A DNA stretch of 64,000 nt from Verrucomicrobiaceae bacterium (GTDB lineage: Bacteria > Verrucomicrobiota > Verrucomicrobiia > Verrucomicrobiales > Akkermansiaceae). Location of the stretch: assembly GCA_027491155.1 (NCBI GenBank), contig JAIXWR010000039.1, forward strand, positions 180,108 to 244,107, written 5' to 3'. The notes beneath the pieces were generated by a model, which was not told the origin of the DNA, searched no databases, and saw only the letters and a program-made list of their open reading frames with translations. Both the position numbers and the translations under genes were made by a program. Shown one piece after another: positions 7,912-16,358 of this stretch (the first letter of the stretch is position 1; each line of letters begins with the position of its first letter).

Positions 7912-8780
7912 GGAAAATCGTTTCTGAGGTCGGGCCGGGAGGCGTCGCGGCGTGTTTTCGCGTCCTCCAGCCAACCGCGCAGCGCTTCTTGGTCGCCCGC
8001 TTCCAGCATGGCAAGCATTTCACTCATCGCCGCGATCCCCTGCCGCACGGCGCTTCCCAGCGCCGCCCGGTTCTCGGTCGCGATCTCCGCCCACATCACC
8101 GGATTGCCGCCGGCCACCCGGGTCGTGTCGCGCAGCCCGCCGCCGCCGAAGCGGGCGTCCGCCGGATCCTCCAGCGCGACCTTGGCCGCCGCCGCCGCGA
8201 TCATGTGCGGGAAATGGCTGATCCGCGCGACCAGGGCATCGTGCGCCACGGCATCCAGCCAGCTCACGCGACAACCGACCGCCTGCCAGAAGCGCTCCAG
8301 CCTGCCGGCCAGCGGTTCGCCCACCGCGCCGTCGTCGGTCATCAGGCAGGCCGCGCCTTGGAACAGCCCGGCTTCCGCCGCCCCGATGCCATTGCGCTCG
8401 GAACCCGCCATCGGATGGCTGCCGATGAATCTCCCGCCGGTCCTCGCCAGCAGCGGCTGCAGCACCCGGTGAGGTGCCGCCTTCACGCTGCCGACGTCGG
8501 TGATCAGGGCGTCCGGCGAAAGACCCGCCGACTGGGCGGCCAGCAGCACCGCGGCCATCGCGCCGACCGGTGTGGAAAGCACCACCAGATCCGCCCCGTT
8601 CACGGCCTCCGCCAGATCCCCCGTCGCCCCGCCGATGCCCCGGGCGCGGGCTTCCGCCACCGTTTCCGCGCGCCGCGCCCACAGCGAGACCGGCAAACCG
8701 GGAAAATCCCGTTGCAAGGCCAGCGCCAGCGAACCGCCGAGGAGCCCTCCGCCGAGAACCGCTACTTTTTCAAATTCCAT
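7908..8780 (-). CDS. tyrA: Prephenate/arogenate dehydrogenase
   Basis: 290-residue TyrA, converting prephenate (or arogenate) to the tyrosine precursor with NAD(P). It starts with a Rossmann dinucleotide loop (VAVLGGGLLGGSLALAL). The conserved VLSTPVGAM and IGSHPMAGSERNG segments follow. No chorismate mutase or ACT domain is fused. ATG 8780 has GGAG six bases upstream; a GTG one codon further out (8783) is the alternative. First gene of the four-gene operon, with coupled overlap to aroA. Confidence 0.92.
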   Translation of the reverse strand: MEFEKVAVLGGGLLGGSLALALQRDFPGLPVSLWARRAETVAEARARGIGGATGDLAEAVNGADLVVLSTPVGAMAAVLLAAQSAGLSPDALITDVGSVKAAPHRVLQPLLARTGGRFIGSHPMAGSERNGIGAAEAGLFQGAACLMTDDGAVGEPLAGRLERFWQAVGCRVSWLDAVAHDALVARISHFPHMIAAAAAKVALEDPADARFGGGGLRDTTRVAGGNPVMWAEIATENRAALGSAVRQGIAAMSEMLAMLEAGDQEALRGWLEDAKTRRDASRPDLRNDFP

Positions 8781-8798
8781 CACGATCTCCGGGAATGA

Positions 8799-8829
8799 AG
8801 GAGCCGGACCCTGAGGGGGACCGGCTCCT
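8799..8829 (-). terminator. Possible terminator between lipoprotein gene and tyrA
   Basis: Perfect 9-bp stem AGGAGCCGG (8799-8807) with CCGGCTCCT (8821-8829) around a 13-base loop. It lies 31 bases after the lipoprotein stop and 18 bases before the tyrA start. There is no clear U-run on the minus strand, so it may terminate weakly or simply separate the two transcription units. Confidence 0.45.
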
Positions 8830-8860
8830 CGAAATCAAGCAATCTGGAATCGACCCGACC

Positions 8861-9313
8861 TCAAGGCACCCGGAAGTGCTTCTTCTCGGAGGCCGGATAG
8901 GTCGGATCCGCCACCAGGCGTCCGCTCGGGATGCCCTTCACGTCGATCACCTTGTTGTTGAAAGGACTGAAGACAAAGCCAGGCTTGCCGGGAACCGGAC
9001 GCGCCACCTGGATCTCGGACTTCTTTTCTTCCGGCGGCTTCGGCGTGGTCGTGCCCTCGCCCTGGCCGGGATCCTTCTTCGCGGTCCCTTCCTCGCCGCC
9101 CTCGGTCGTCTTGTCCTTGTCGGGAGTCGCGTTCTCCTTGTCCTTCTTTTCCATCTCCGCGCGCTGCTGGCGCAGCTTCTCCTCTTCTTCGGGAGTGCGG
9201 GTCCGGGCCGCCGGATCGGCGGGCGCCGGCGGCGGAGGCTCGACGTAGGGCTGGCACGAGGTCGCCACCATCAACAGGGCAGCGGAAGCGGGAAGAATCA
9301 GGCGCAGATTCAT
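8861..9313 (-). CDS. Putative lipoprotein with Pro/Glu/Lys-rich linker
   Basis: 150-residue exported protein. It has a hydrophobic signal ending in MVATSC (Cys20), an acceptable though not ideal lipobox. A Pro-rich stretch (EPPPPAPADPA) and a highly charged low-complexity region follow (residues 40-97, many Glu/Lys/Thr/Pro). A compact C-terminal segment (GKPGFVFSPFNNKVIDVKGI, PSGRLVADPTYP) resembles short conserved tails of verrucomicrobial lipoproteins. A hairpin separates it from tyrA. Function unknown. Confidence 0.65.
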   Translation of the reverse strand: MNLRLILPASAALLMVATSCQPYVEPPPPAPADPAARTRTPEEEEKLRQQRAEMEKKDKENATPDKDKTTEGGEEGTAKKDPGQGEGTTTPKPPEEKKSEIQVARPVPGKPGFVFSPFNNKVIDVKGIPSGRLVADPTYPASEKKHFRVP

Positions 9314-9461
9314 GGATTCGAGGAGAGGTGTTTCGAGACGGCTGGCGAAGGGTCACCTAACGGCCCGGAGAGGCAGGAAGATGCAGCTCCGGCCCTTTGT
9401 CGTCAAGCCGCGGGCTTGACGTGCTTGCAAATCCCCCGCGGCCCGTGGATCCCTCTCGTGC

Positions 9462-9698
9462 ATGAGATCCTCCGGCACCCCGCACGACGATTGCCTGCGC
9501 CCGCTCGGCACCCTGATCCGGCCGCTCGCCGAAGGCCTGTTCGAGGTATCCCTGCCGAATGGCAAGAAGGTGGTCTCCCACCTGTCCAAGGAACTCGCCG
9601 CCCATCCGCCGGACCTGCCCGCCGGAACCACCGTGCTGCTGGAAATCAGCCCCTACGACCTCGACCGCGCCCGCATTGCCCGGGTGGAACAAGCCTGA
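9462..9698 (+). CDS. Translation initiation factor IF-1-like protein
   Basis: 78-residue single-domain OB/S1-fold protein. The order of motifs follows IF-1: GTLIRPLAEGLFEVSLPNGKK, VVSHLSKELAA, then LEISPYDLDRARI, which mirrors VELSPYDLTRGRI of InfA. It has a longer N-terminus (about 12 residues), and the usual RKNYIRI segment is replaced by HPPDLPAG. It may therefore be a diverged IF-1 paralogue rather than the sole InfA. A single gene with 259 bases of non-coding DNA before pyc. Confidence 0.75.
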   Translation: MRSSGTPHDDCLRPLGTLIRPLAEGLFEVSLPNGKKVVSHLSKELAAHPPDLPAGTTVLLEISPYDLDRARIARVEQA

Positions 9699-9957
9699 CG
9701 CCTCCCGGGGAAAAATGGCCGCCCGGTAAAAATGAAGCGGCCCGATCGATTCGCCTCCGGAAAAACCCAAAAACCGGGAAGACGTGTCAATCGGGCCGCC
9801 TGCTATTGTCGCGACGCGCGAAGACTAGGGTCAGCCGGCCGGGTCGTCAACGCGATTCTTGAATTTTTTCAGATCATACCCCGATCGCGACCGATTGAGT
9901 CCTACCCGACCTTTCCCCTTGGCCGATTCCCCAGTGATCCCTTAGGAACTCCCCCGC
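9699..9957. other. Non-coding leader upstream of pyc with long inverted repeat
   Basis: No credible gene. It contains a perfect 10-bp inverted repeat, GCGGCCCGAT (9737-9746) and ATCGGGCCGC (9790-9799), which brackets a smaller CCGG...CCGG hairpin with an A-rich loop (9757-9777). The structure could be a terminator or attenuator after the IF-1-like gene or a leader element of pyc. No known riboswitch was recognised. Confidence 0.35.
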
Positions 9958-12900
9958 ATGCCGCAGCCCAAGAACGACAAGCTCCTCGCCGCCAACCGCG
10001 GTGAAATCGCCATCCGCATTTTCCGCGCCGCGAACGAACTCGGACTCCGCACCGTGTCGATGTTCGCCGAGGAGGACCGCTTCTCCCGCCACCGCTTCAA
10101 GGCCGACGAGGCCTACCAGCTCGACAAGGACAAGGGCCCGGTCGGCGCCTACCTCGATGTCGAAGGCATCGTCGCGATGGCCAAGGCGAAAGGCGTCACC
10201 CTCGTCCACCCCGGCTACGGCTTCCTGTCCGAGAACGCCTCGTTCGCACGCGCCTGCGCCCGGGAAGGCATGACTTTCGTCGGCCCCTCGCCGGAGCTGC
10301 TGGAAAACATGGGTGACAAGACCGCCGCCCGCTCCCTGGCCGCGAAATACAACGTCCCCACCCTGCCCGGCACCGAGGAGCCGGTGACCGATCCCGAACA
10401 GGCGATGAAGATCGCCCCGACGATCGGCTTCCCCCTCATCATCAAGGCGGCCTTCGGCGGCGGCGGCCGCGGGATGCGCGTGGTAATGGAGCCGCACCAG
10501 CTCCCCGCTCTCCTCGCCGAGGCCCAGAACGAGGCGCTCAACGCCTTCGGCAACGCCGCGGTCTTCCTCGAACGCTACATCTCCCGTGCCAAGCACATCG
10601 AGGTCCAGATCCTCGGCGACCAGCACGGAAATGTCGTCCACCTGCACGAGCGCGACTGCTCGGTCCAGCGCCGCTACCAGAAGGTCGTCGAGATCGCGCC
10701 GTCGGTGGAACTCGACCCCGTCGTCCGCAAGGAACTCTGTGAAGCCGCGGTGACCCTCGCCAAAGGCATCGGCTACAACAACGCCGGTACCGTCGAGTTC
10801 CTCTACGACATGGACCAGAAGGACTGGTTCTTCATCGAGATGAACCCGCGCATCCAGGTCGAGCACACGGTGACCGAATGCGTCACCGGCATCGACCTCG
10901 TCCGCTCGCAGATCCTCGTCGCGAAAGGCTTCTCACTCTTCAGCCCGGAGATCGCCATCCCTCCGCAGGCCGAGATCCCCTGCAACGGCTACGCCATCCA
11001 GTGCCGCATCACCACCGAGGACCCGGAACGCGGCTTCGCGCCGGACTACGGCCGCATCCTCAACTACCGCTCCGCCGCCGGCTTCGGCATCCGCCTCGAC
11101 GCCGGCTCGGGCGACGCCGGCTCGGTGATCACGCCCTTCTACGACTCCATGCTGGTGAAGCTCACCGCCATGGGCCGCGACTTCGAGACCGCCTGCCAGC
11201 GCATGGACCGCGCCCTCCGCGAGTTCCGCATCCGCGGCGTGAAGACCAACATCCCCTTCCTGGAAAACGTCATCCGCGACGACACCTTCCGCAGCGGCCA
11301 GGCCCACACCAAGCTGATCGATACCAAGCCCGAGCTGGTCAAGTTCAAGCCCAAGCGCGACCGCGCCACCAAGCTGCTGTCCTACCTCTCCGACATCACC
11401 GTCAACGGCAACACCACCGCCAAAGGCTGGAAGCCCGACAAACCGATCCCCGCTCCCCGGATCCCCCATTCCAGCAATCAAAAATCCTCAATCGACAATC
11501 AGCAATCCCGCGATCTGCTGTTAGAGCTCGGCCCGGAAAAGTTCAGCAAGTGGATCCTCGACCAGAAGCGCCTGCTCATCACCGACACCTCGATGCGCGA
11601 CGCCCACCAGTCGCTCATCGCCACCCGCATGCGCAGCCTCGACATGCTGCGCATCGCCGACCACTACGCGGCCAGCCTGCCGCAGCTCTTCTCGCTCGAA
11701 ATGTGGGGCGGCGCGACCTTCGACACCGCGATGCGCTTCCTCAAGGAGTGCCCCTGGGAGCGTCTCCGCCGGCTCCGTGAAAAGGTCCCCGGCATCCTGT
11801 TCCAGATGCTGTTCCGCGGCTCCAACGCCGTCGGCTACTCGAACTACCCGGACAACGTCGTCGCCGGCTTCGTCAAGCATTCGGCCGACGCGGGCATGGA
11901 CATCTTCCGCATCTTCGACTCCCTCAACTACCTGCCCAACATGCGGGTCGCGATGGAAGCCGTCCGCGAGCACGGCAAGCCGCTCTGCGAGGCCGCGATC
12001 TGCTACACCGGCGACATCCTCAACGCGAAGCGCGACAAGTATTCGCTGAAATACTACGTCGCCAAAGCCAAGGAAGTCGAAGCGATGGGCGCGCACATCC
12101 TCGCCATCAAGGACATGGCCGGCCTCTGCAAACCGCAGGCCGCCTACGACCTGGTGAAGGCCCTCAAGCAGGAAATCGGCATCCCGATCCACTTCCACAC
12201 CCACGACACCTCCGGCCTCAACGCCGCCTCGGTACTCGCCGCGTGCAAGGCCGGCGTCGACATCGTCGACCTCGCCATGGCCTCACTGTCCGGCTCGACC
12301 TCGCAGCCGAACCTCAACTCGGTCTGCTCCGCCATCGCCGGCACCGAGCGCGATCCCGGCCTCGATTTCGACGCCCTCAACGAGATTTCCGACTACTGGG
12401 AGGAAGTCCTCGCCCAGTACAAGCCCTTTGACTCCGCTCCGCGCTCCGGCACCGCCGAAGTCTACGAGCACGAAATGCCCGGCGGCCAGTACACCAATCT
12501 CCGCGAGCAGGCCAATGCGATGGGCCTCGGCCACCGCTGGCGCGAAATTTCCCGCACCTACGCCGACGTCAACCAGCTCTTCGGCGACATCGTCAAGGTC
12601 ACCCCGTCGTCGAAAGTCGTCGGCGACATGGCGATGTTCCTCATCACCCGCGGCATCAAGGCGGCCGACGTGCCGAAGCTCAAGCCCGGCTCGATCGACT
12701 GGCCGGAAAGCGTCATCGACATGCTCGCCGGCGGCCTCGGCCAGCCCGATGGCGGCTGGCCCGCCGACGTCCAGGCGGTGGTGCTCGGCAACAAGCCCTC
12801 GACCACCCGCCGCCCCGGCGAACTCGCCGAACCGGTCGACCTCGAAGCCACCCGCGCCGAGGTCGCGAAGAAGCTCGGCCGTGCCGCCAGCGACGACGAC

Positions 12901-13422
12901 CTTTACTCGCACCTCATGTATCCGCAGGTCTTCGCCGACTTCACCGCCTTCCGCGGGAAGTACGACGACCTTAGTGGACTGGCCACCCCCGCCTTCTTCT
13001 ACGGCCTCCAGGTCGGCGAGGAAGTCGAGGTCGAGATCGATCCCGGCAAGACGCTCTTCGTCAAGCTGCTCTCCCTCGGCGAGGCCGACGACGAAGGCCG
13101 CCGTACCCTGTTCTTCGAGCTCAACGGCATGCCGCGCGAAAGCGTGGTGCTCGACAAGTCGCTCGTCGCCACCTCCAAGGCCGCCCGCCTCAAGGGCGAC
13201 ACCAGCGATCCGAACCAAGCCTGCGCCCCGATGCCCGGCATGGTCACCGAGATCGCCGTCTCTCCCGGCCAGGAAGTCAAAGCCGGCGACAAGCTCATCG
13301 TCCTCGAAGCCATGAAGATGCTCACCACCGTCAGCGCCAGCGCCGACGGCGTGGTCAAGGAACTGCTGGTTCAGAAAGGCGACCAGGTAGACAGCGACGA
13401 CCTGCTCCTGCGCCTGGTCTAA
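9958..13422 (+). CDS. pyc: Pyruvate carboxylase
   Basis: 1154-residue single-chain biotin enzyme that carboxylates pyruvate to oxaloacetate. The N-terminal biotin carboxylase domain (about residues 1-450) shows LLAANRGEIAIRIFRAANEL, HPGYGFLSENASFA, AAFGGGGRGMRVV and EMNPRIQVEHTVTE. The carboxyltransferase domain (from about 535) shows DTSMRDAHQSLIATRMR and HFHTHDTSGLNAAS. The C-terminal biotinyl domain carries LEAMKM, with biotin-accepting Lys1120. The linker at residues 503-518 is AT-rich and repeat-like at DNA level (see findings). The biotin ligase gene lies 29 kb away in this window. Length matches the family. Confidence 0.95.
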   Translation: MPQPKNDKLLAANRGEIAIRIFRAANELGLRTVSMFAEEDRFSRHRFKADEAYQLDKDKGPVGAYLDVEGIVAMAKAKGVTLVHPGYGFLSENASFARACAREGMTFVGPSPELLENMGDKTAARSLAAKYNVPTLPGTEEPVTDPEQAMKIAPTIGFPLIIKAAFGGGGRGMRVVMEPHQLPALLAEAQNEALNAFGNAAVFLERYISRAKHIEVQILGDQHGNVVHLHERDCSVQRRYQKVVEIAPSVELDPVVRKELCEAAVTLAKGIGYNNAGTVEFLYDMDQKDWFFIEMNPRIQVEHTVTECVTGIDLVRSQILVAKGFSLFSPEIAIPPQAEIPCNGYAIQCRITTEDPERGFAPDYGRILNYRSAAGFGIRLDAGSGDAGSVITPFYDSMLVKLTAMGRDFETACQRMDRALREFRIRGVKTNIPFLENVIRDDTFRSGQAHTKLIDTKPELVKFKPKRDRATKLLSYLSDITVNGNTTAKGWKPDKPIPAPRIPHSSNQKSSIDNQQSRDLLLELGPEKFSKWILDQKRLLITDTSMRDAHQSLIATRMRSLDMLRIADHYAASLPQLFSLEMWGGATFDTAMRFLKECPWERLRRLREKVPGILFQMLFRGSNAVGYSNYPDNVVAGFVKHSADAGMDIFRIFDSLNYLPNMRVAMEAVREHGKPLCEAAICYTGDILNAKRDKYSLKYYVAKAKEVEAMGAHILAIKDMAGLCKPQAAYDLVKALKQEIGIPIHFHTHDTSGLNAASVLAACKAGVDIVDLAMASLSGSTSQPNLNSVCSAIAGTERDPGLDFDALNEISDYWEEVLAQYKPFDSAPRSGTAEVYEHEMPGGQYTNLREQANAMGLGHRWREISRTYADVNQLFGDIVKVTPSSKVVGDMAMFLITRGIKAADVPKLKPGSIDWPESVIDMLAGGLGQPDGGWPADVQAVVLGNKPSTTRRPGELAEPVDLEATRAEVAKKLGRAASDDDLYSHLMYPQVFADFTAFRGKYDDLSGLATPAFFYGLQVGEEVEVEIDPGKTLFVKLLSLGEADDEGRRTLFFELNGMPRESVVLDKSLVATSKAARLKGDTSDPNQACAPMPGMVTEIAVSPGQEVKAGDKLIVLEAMKMLTTVSASADGVVKELLVQKGDQVDSDDLLLRLV

Positions 13423-13626
13423 CAACAGTTCAGACGGATATCGGCGGAATGGGGCCCGGGCTGTCGCAAGGCGCGGCCCCGGCCGCGTGTCGAGTCGCGC
13501 GGGGCGTTCCGACGGCCATGCGCATGCCGATCCCTTGGACCGGGTGGGAAGCCTCCGCTTCCGTCTCCACATGACTCCCCACCGGTTCAGATCGGAAGCC
13601 GGATCCCAAATGATCCGGGAAGGACG
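13423..13626. other. Intergenic region between pyc and tRNA-Ala
   Basis: 204 bases between the pyc stop and the 3' end of the opposite-strand tRNA gene. No ORF or promoter was recognised. It contains the hairpin described at 13599-13618 and several GC-rich stretches. Confidence 0.4.
13599..13618 (-). terminator. Hairpin 3' of tRNA-Ala
   Basis: A 7-bp stem CCGGATC (13599-13605) with GATCCGG (13612-13618) and a 6-base loop, 8 bases beyond the tRNA 3' end on the minus strand. It could be a terminator or a 3' processing signal. No U-run follows, so the assignment is tentative. Confidence 0.35.
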
Positions 13627-13699
13627 TGGAGGATAGCGGATTCGAACCGCTGACCCCTTGCATGCCATGCAAGTGCTCTACCAACTGAGCTAATCCCCC
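13627..13699 (-). tRNA. tRNA-Ala(GGC)
   Basis: A 73-base cloverleaf on the minus strand. The acceptor GGGGGAT/ATCCTCC contains one G-U pair. The canonical GCTCAGTTGGTAGAGC D arm is present. The anticodon stem CTTGC/GCAAG carries loop ATGGCAT, giving anticodon GGC, and a standard GGTTCGAATCC T arm follows. The discriminator is A and CCA is not encoded. Decodes GCC/GCU alanine codons. Confidence 0.95.
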
Positions 13700-13776
13700 G
13701 TGTCGTCTTGCGGCCGCTGGTGCCGCGTGCGGGCGGTTTGGTAGGAGATGGACCCGGCCCGTGCAAGAGGTTTTTT

Positions 13777-14715
13777 TCAGGAATCGGACAGGCGCCGGAT
13801 CAAGGCAACCAAGGCCGTCGTGGCCGCCGCATGGACCGCCGGATCCGGCGCGATGTCGTCGGCGTCCGCTTCCTTGACCACCGGCCGCGTCGCCACCCGC
13901 ACGGCGGGCAGCCCCATTTCAAAGAGCGCCGAGGAAAGGTCGAAGTCGTCCTCCAGGCAGATCGCCTCGGCCCCGACCACCTTGCCGATGCCATCGGCCG
14001 CGACCAGCGCCCGGTTCTCCGCATCCCGCGAGCTGACCAGCAGCGATTCCCCCGCTCCGGTGGCCTCGACCACCAGCAGCGACGAGGCATCCCCGACGCG
14101 CCGCTGGAGGATCTCGAGAGTTTCCGCCAGTGGCCCGTCCGTTTCGTAGCCATGGGGCATGAAAGCGAAGCGGACCGAGCGGGCCGGAAACTCGGAAGCC
14201 ATGGCATGCGCCGCGGCCAGCACGCTGGCGACCCCGCTGGCATTCGCTTCCGCACCGGGAGAACCGGGCCGGGCGTCGTAGGCCGCGACCACCCACAGCG
14301 GCGGCAGCTTCTCGTCCTTCCCCTTCAAGGACACGACCAGCAGCGGCCAGCGGCCCGCCGGCATCGAGGGACCGCCCAACTTCTCGACGCGATAGCCGGC
14401 GTTGCCGGGCCCGAGCGAGCTTTCGATCATCGCCGCCGCCCGGGTCAATCCCTGCGTTCCCGTGGCGCTGGCGCTGTGGCGCTCGCCGACGAAGCCCAGC
14501 AACTTGCCGACATCGTCACGCAAGCCGTCGGCATGGATCCCGGTCGCGATCCTCATCTGCCCGTTCTCCTCTTCCGCCGCCTTCTTTCTGAGATACAGCC
14601 ACAGCCCGCCCACGCTGGAGACCACCAGCCACAGCGGCAGCAGCCAGAGCAAGACGACGACACGACGGTCACGGCGGGGTGTGGGATCCTCGGACACGCG
14701 CCATCCGTCCGCCAC
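13777..14715 (-). CDS. Membrane-anchored M28-like protein lacking metal ligands
   Basis: 312-residue protein with one N-terminal membrane segment (about residues 19-42) and an M28/Zn-peptidase-like domain outside. The region VVAAYDARPGSPGAEANASG aligns with the metal-binding motif of M28 peptidases (HYD ... DDNASG). The His is replaced by Ala and the bridging Asp is lost. The C-terminal YHT-type motif is also missing (EADADDIAPD instead). Family fold plus lost ligands suggests a non-catalytic or binding protein. The start is GTG 14715; no strong ribosome site is visible. Confidence 0.65.
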   Translation of the reverse strand: MADGWRVSEDPTPRRDRRVVVLLWLLPLWLVVSSVGGLWLYLRKKAAEEENGQMRIATGIHADGLRDDVGKLLGFVGERHSASATGTQGLTRAAAMIESSLGPGNAGYRVEKLGGPSMPAGRWPLLVVSLKGKDEKLPPLWVVAAYDARPGSPGAEANASGVASVLAAAHAMASEFPARSVRFAFMPHGYETDGPLAETLEILQRRVGDASSLLVVEATGAGESLLVSSRDAENRALVAADGIGKVVGAEAICLEDDFDLSSALFEMGLPAVRVATRPVVKEADADDIAPDPAVHAAATTALVALIRRLSDS

Positions 14716-14813
14716 GAGCGCCGCACGTGCAAGAGCGGAAAGACGGGTTGCCCTTCATTCATTTGCGGACTTTTTGCATTGCACCCCGCGTCCGGCGCGC
14801 CTCCCTTGCGGCG

Positions 14814-15428
14814 ATGTCGTCGCTGAACATCCCCCAGACCTGCGGAGTGATGCTGCTTCCGGATTGCACCTTGTTCCCGCACGGAGGGTTGCCCCTGCAC
14901 CTGTTCGAGCCCCGCTACCGGGAAATGCTCGCCGACACGCTTTCGGGGAGCTGCTTTTTCGCCGTCGGGCGCCTGTTGCGGAAGGAAACCAAGGACCCCG
15001 CCCGCTGCGTCGCCCCGATCGGCACCATGGGCCTGGTGCGCGCCTCGCGGGAACTCGACGACGGCACTTCCAATCTCCTGCTCCACGGGGTGATCCGCGT
15101 GCGATTCGCCGAGTGGCTGCCGGCGCCGTATCCGAAGGCGCGGATCGAGCCGATCCCTTCGATCTTCGAACCGGAATCGCAGTCCCGCGCGGCGCTCGAG
15201 GCGCTGCAGGAGGCGGCGGAAGCCGTCACCCGCGAGCTGCCCGACGAGGTGAAGCAGACCTTGCAGGCGATGACCGCGCAGATCGACGATCCCTCGATCC
15301 TTGCCGACGTGATGGCGCAGCAGTTTGTCCACGATCCCGACGAGCGGCAGCAACTGCTCGAGATGGAGTCCGCCGCCGCGCGGGTGGCCTGGATCTGCAA
15401 GAAGTTCGAGTCCGGCTCCGCCCCGTGA
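14814..15428 (+). CDS. LON substrate-binding domain protein
   Basis: 204-residue stand-alone LON N-terminal domain protein without the AAA or protease part of Lon. It begins with the family signature LLPDCTLFPHGGLPLHLFEPRYREML, followed by a helical C-terminal half. Such proteins (YcaO-neighbour/cereblon-like LON domains) probably bind unfolded segments; their exact role in bacteria is not settled. ATG 14814 gives the canonical domain start. The last bases overlap the GTG of the RarD gene (GTGA, 15425-15428). Confidence 0.82.
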   Translation: MSSLNIPQTCGVMLLPDCTLFPHGGLPLHLFEPRYREMLADTLSGSCFFAVGRLLRKETKDPARCVAPIGTMGLVRASRELDDGTSNLLLHGVIRVRFAEWLPAPYPKARIEPIPSIFEPESQSRAALEALQEAAEAVTRELPDEVKQTLQAMTAQIDDPSILADVMAQQFVHDPDERQQLLEMESAAARVAWICKKFESGSAP

Positions 15429-16309
15429 ACGAATCCCGCGGCGGCATGCTCAGCGCGGTGGCGGCTTTCGTCCTGTGGGGCGTGCTGCCGGTGTTCTGGA
15501 AGGCCCTCGATTTCCTGCCGCCGGCCTCGATCATCGCCCACCGCACGCTGTGGTCGCTGGTCCTGCTCCTGCCCCTGCTCGCCTGGCACCGCCAGACCGG
15601 GGAGCTGCGGCGCGGGCTATCGACCGCCCGCGACGCGGGCTGGCACCTGCTTTCCGGCAGCCTGCTGGCCTCCAACTGGCTGCTCTACGTCTGGGCCACC
15701 CTCAACGGCCGCATCCTCGAAGGGGCGCTCGGCTACTACCTCAATCCCTTCCTCAACATGCTCTTCGGAGCCCTGTTCTTCGGCGAACGGCAGAGCCGCC
15801 GGCAGATGTTCGCAGTCGGCCTCGCGCTGGCGGGAGTCGCCTGCCAGTTCCCGGCGGTGAAAGGGATCCCGTGGGTGGCGATCGTCCTGGCCACGACCTT
15901 CTCGCTCTACGCGGTGGTCCGGAAAAAATCGCCGCTCGGTGCCCTGGCCGGACTGTCGGTGGAAACCTCGCTGATGGCCCCGGTCGCCCTGGCGTGGCTG
16001 CTCTGGCAAACCCGGCAGGGGGCCGACGTGTTCGGAGACTCCGGCTTGCAGGCCCTGCTGCTGCTTTCCACCGGCCTGGCCACCGCCACCCCGCTGCTGT
16101 GCTTCAGCCATGCGACGCGGACCATCCCGCTGACCACCCTCGGCATCCTCCAGTTCATCGGCCCCACCCTCCAGTTCCTGATCGGCTGGGGTCTCTACGG
16201 GGAGGAAATGAACGCCCTCCGGTTGGTCTCCTTCGGCCTGATCTGGACGGCGGTCGCGATCCACGTCGCGGATGCCGTCAGCCGCAGGCCGCCGCGGCCG
16301 GCGATGTAA
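15425..16309 (+). CDS. rarD: RarD-type EamA-family transporter
   Basis: 294-residue inner-membrane protein with about ten hydrophobic segments in two EamA repeats. The start AAFVLWGVLPVFWKALDFLP is characteristic of the RarD subfamily, which also keeps IIAHRTLWSLVLL and GALGYYLNPFLNMLFG. It is probably a drug/metabolite exporter; chloramphenicol is the historical RarD link, but the real substrate is unknown. Start GTG 15425 overlaps the LON gene stop by four bases, indicating coupling. Confidence 0.88.
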   Translation: MNESRGGMLSAVAAFVLWGVLPVFWKALDFLPPASIIAHRTLWSLVLLLPLLAWHRQTGELRRGLSTARDAGWHLLSGSLLASNWLLYVWATLNGRILEGALGYYLNPFLNMLFGALFFGERQSRRQMFAVGLALAGVACQFPAVKGIPWVAIVLATTFSLYAVVRKKSPLGALAGLSVETSLMAPVALAWLLWQTRQGADVFGDSGLQALLLLSTGLATATPLLCFSHATRTIPLTTLGILQFIGPTLQFLIGWGLYGEEMNALRLVSFGLIWTAVAIHVADAVSRRPPRPAM

Positions 16310-16358
16310 CCGTTTCGTCTTGTCGTTTCCCGGCGGGGTGTCTTGGCTTCGGGGCGAT

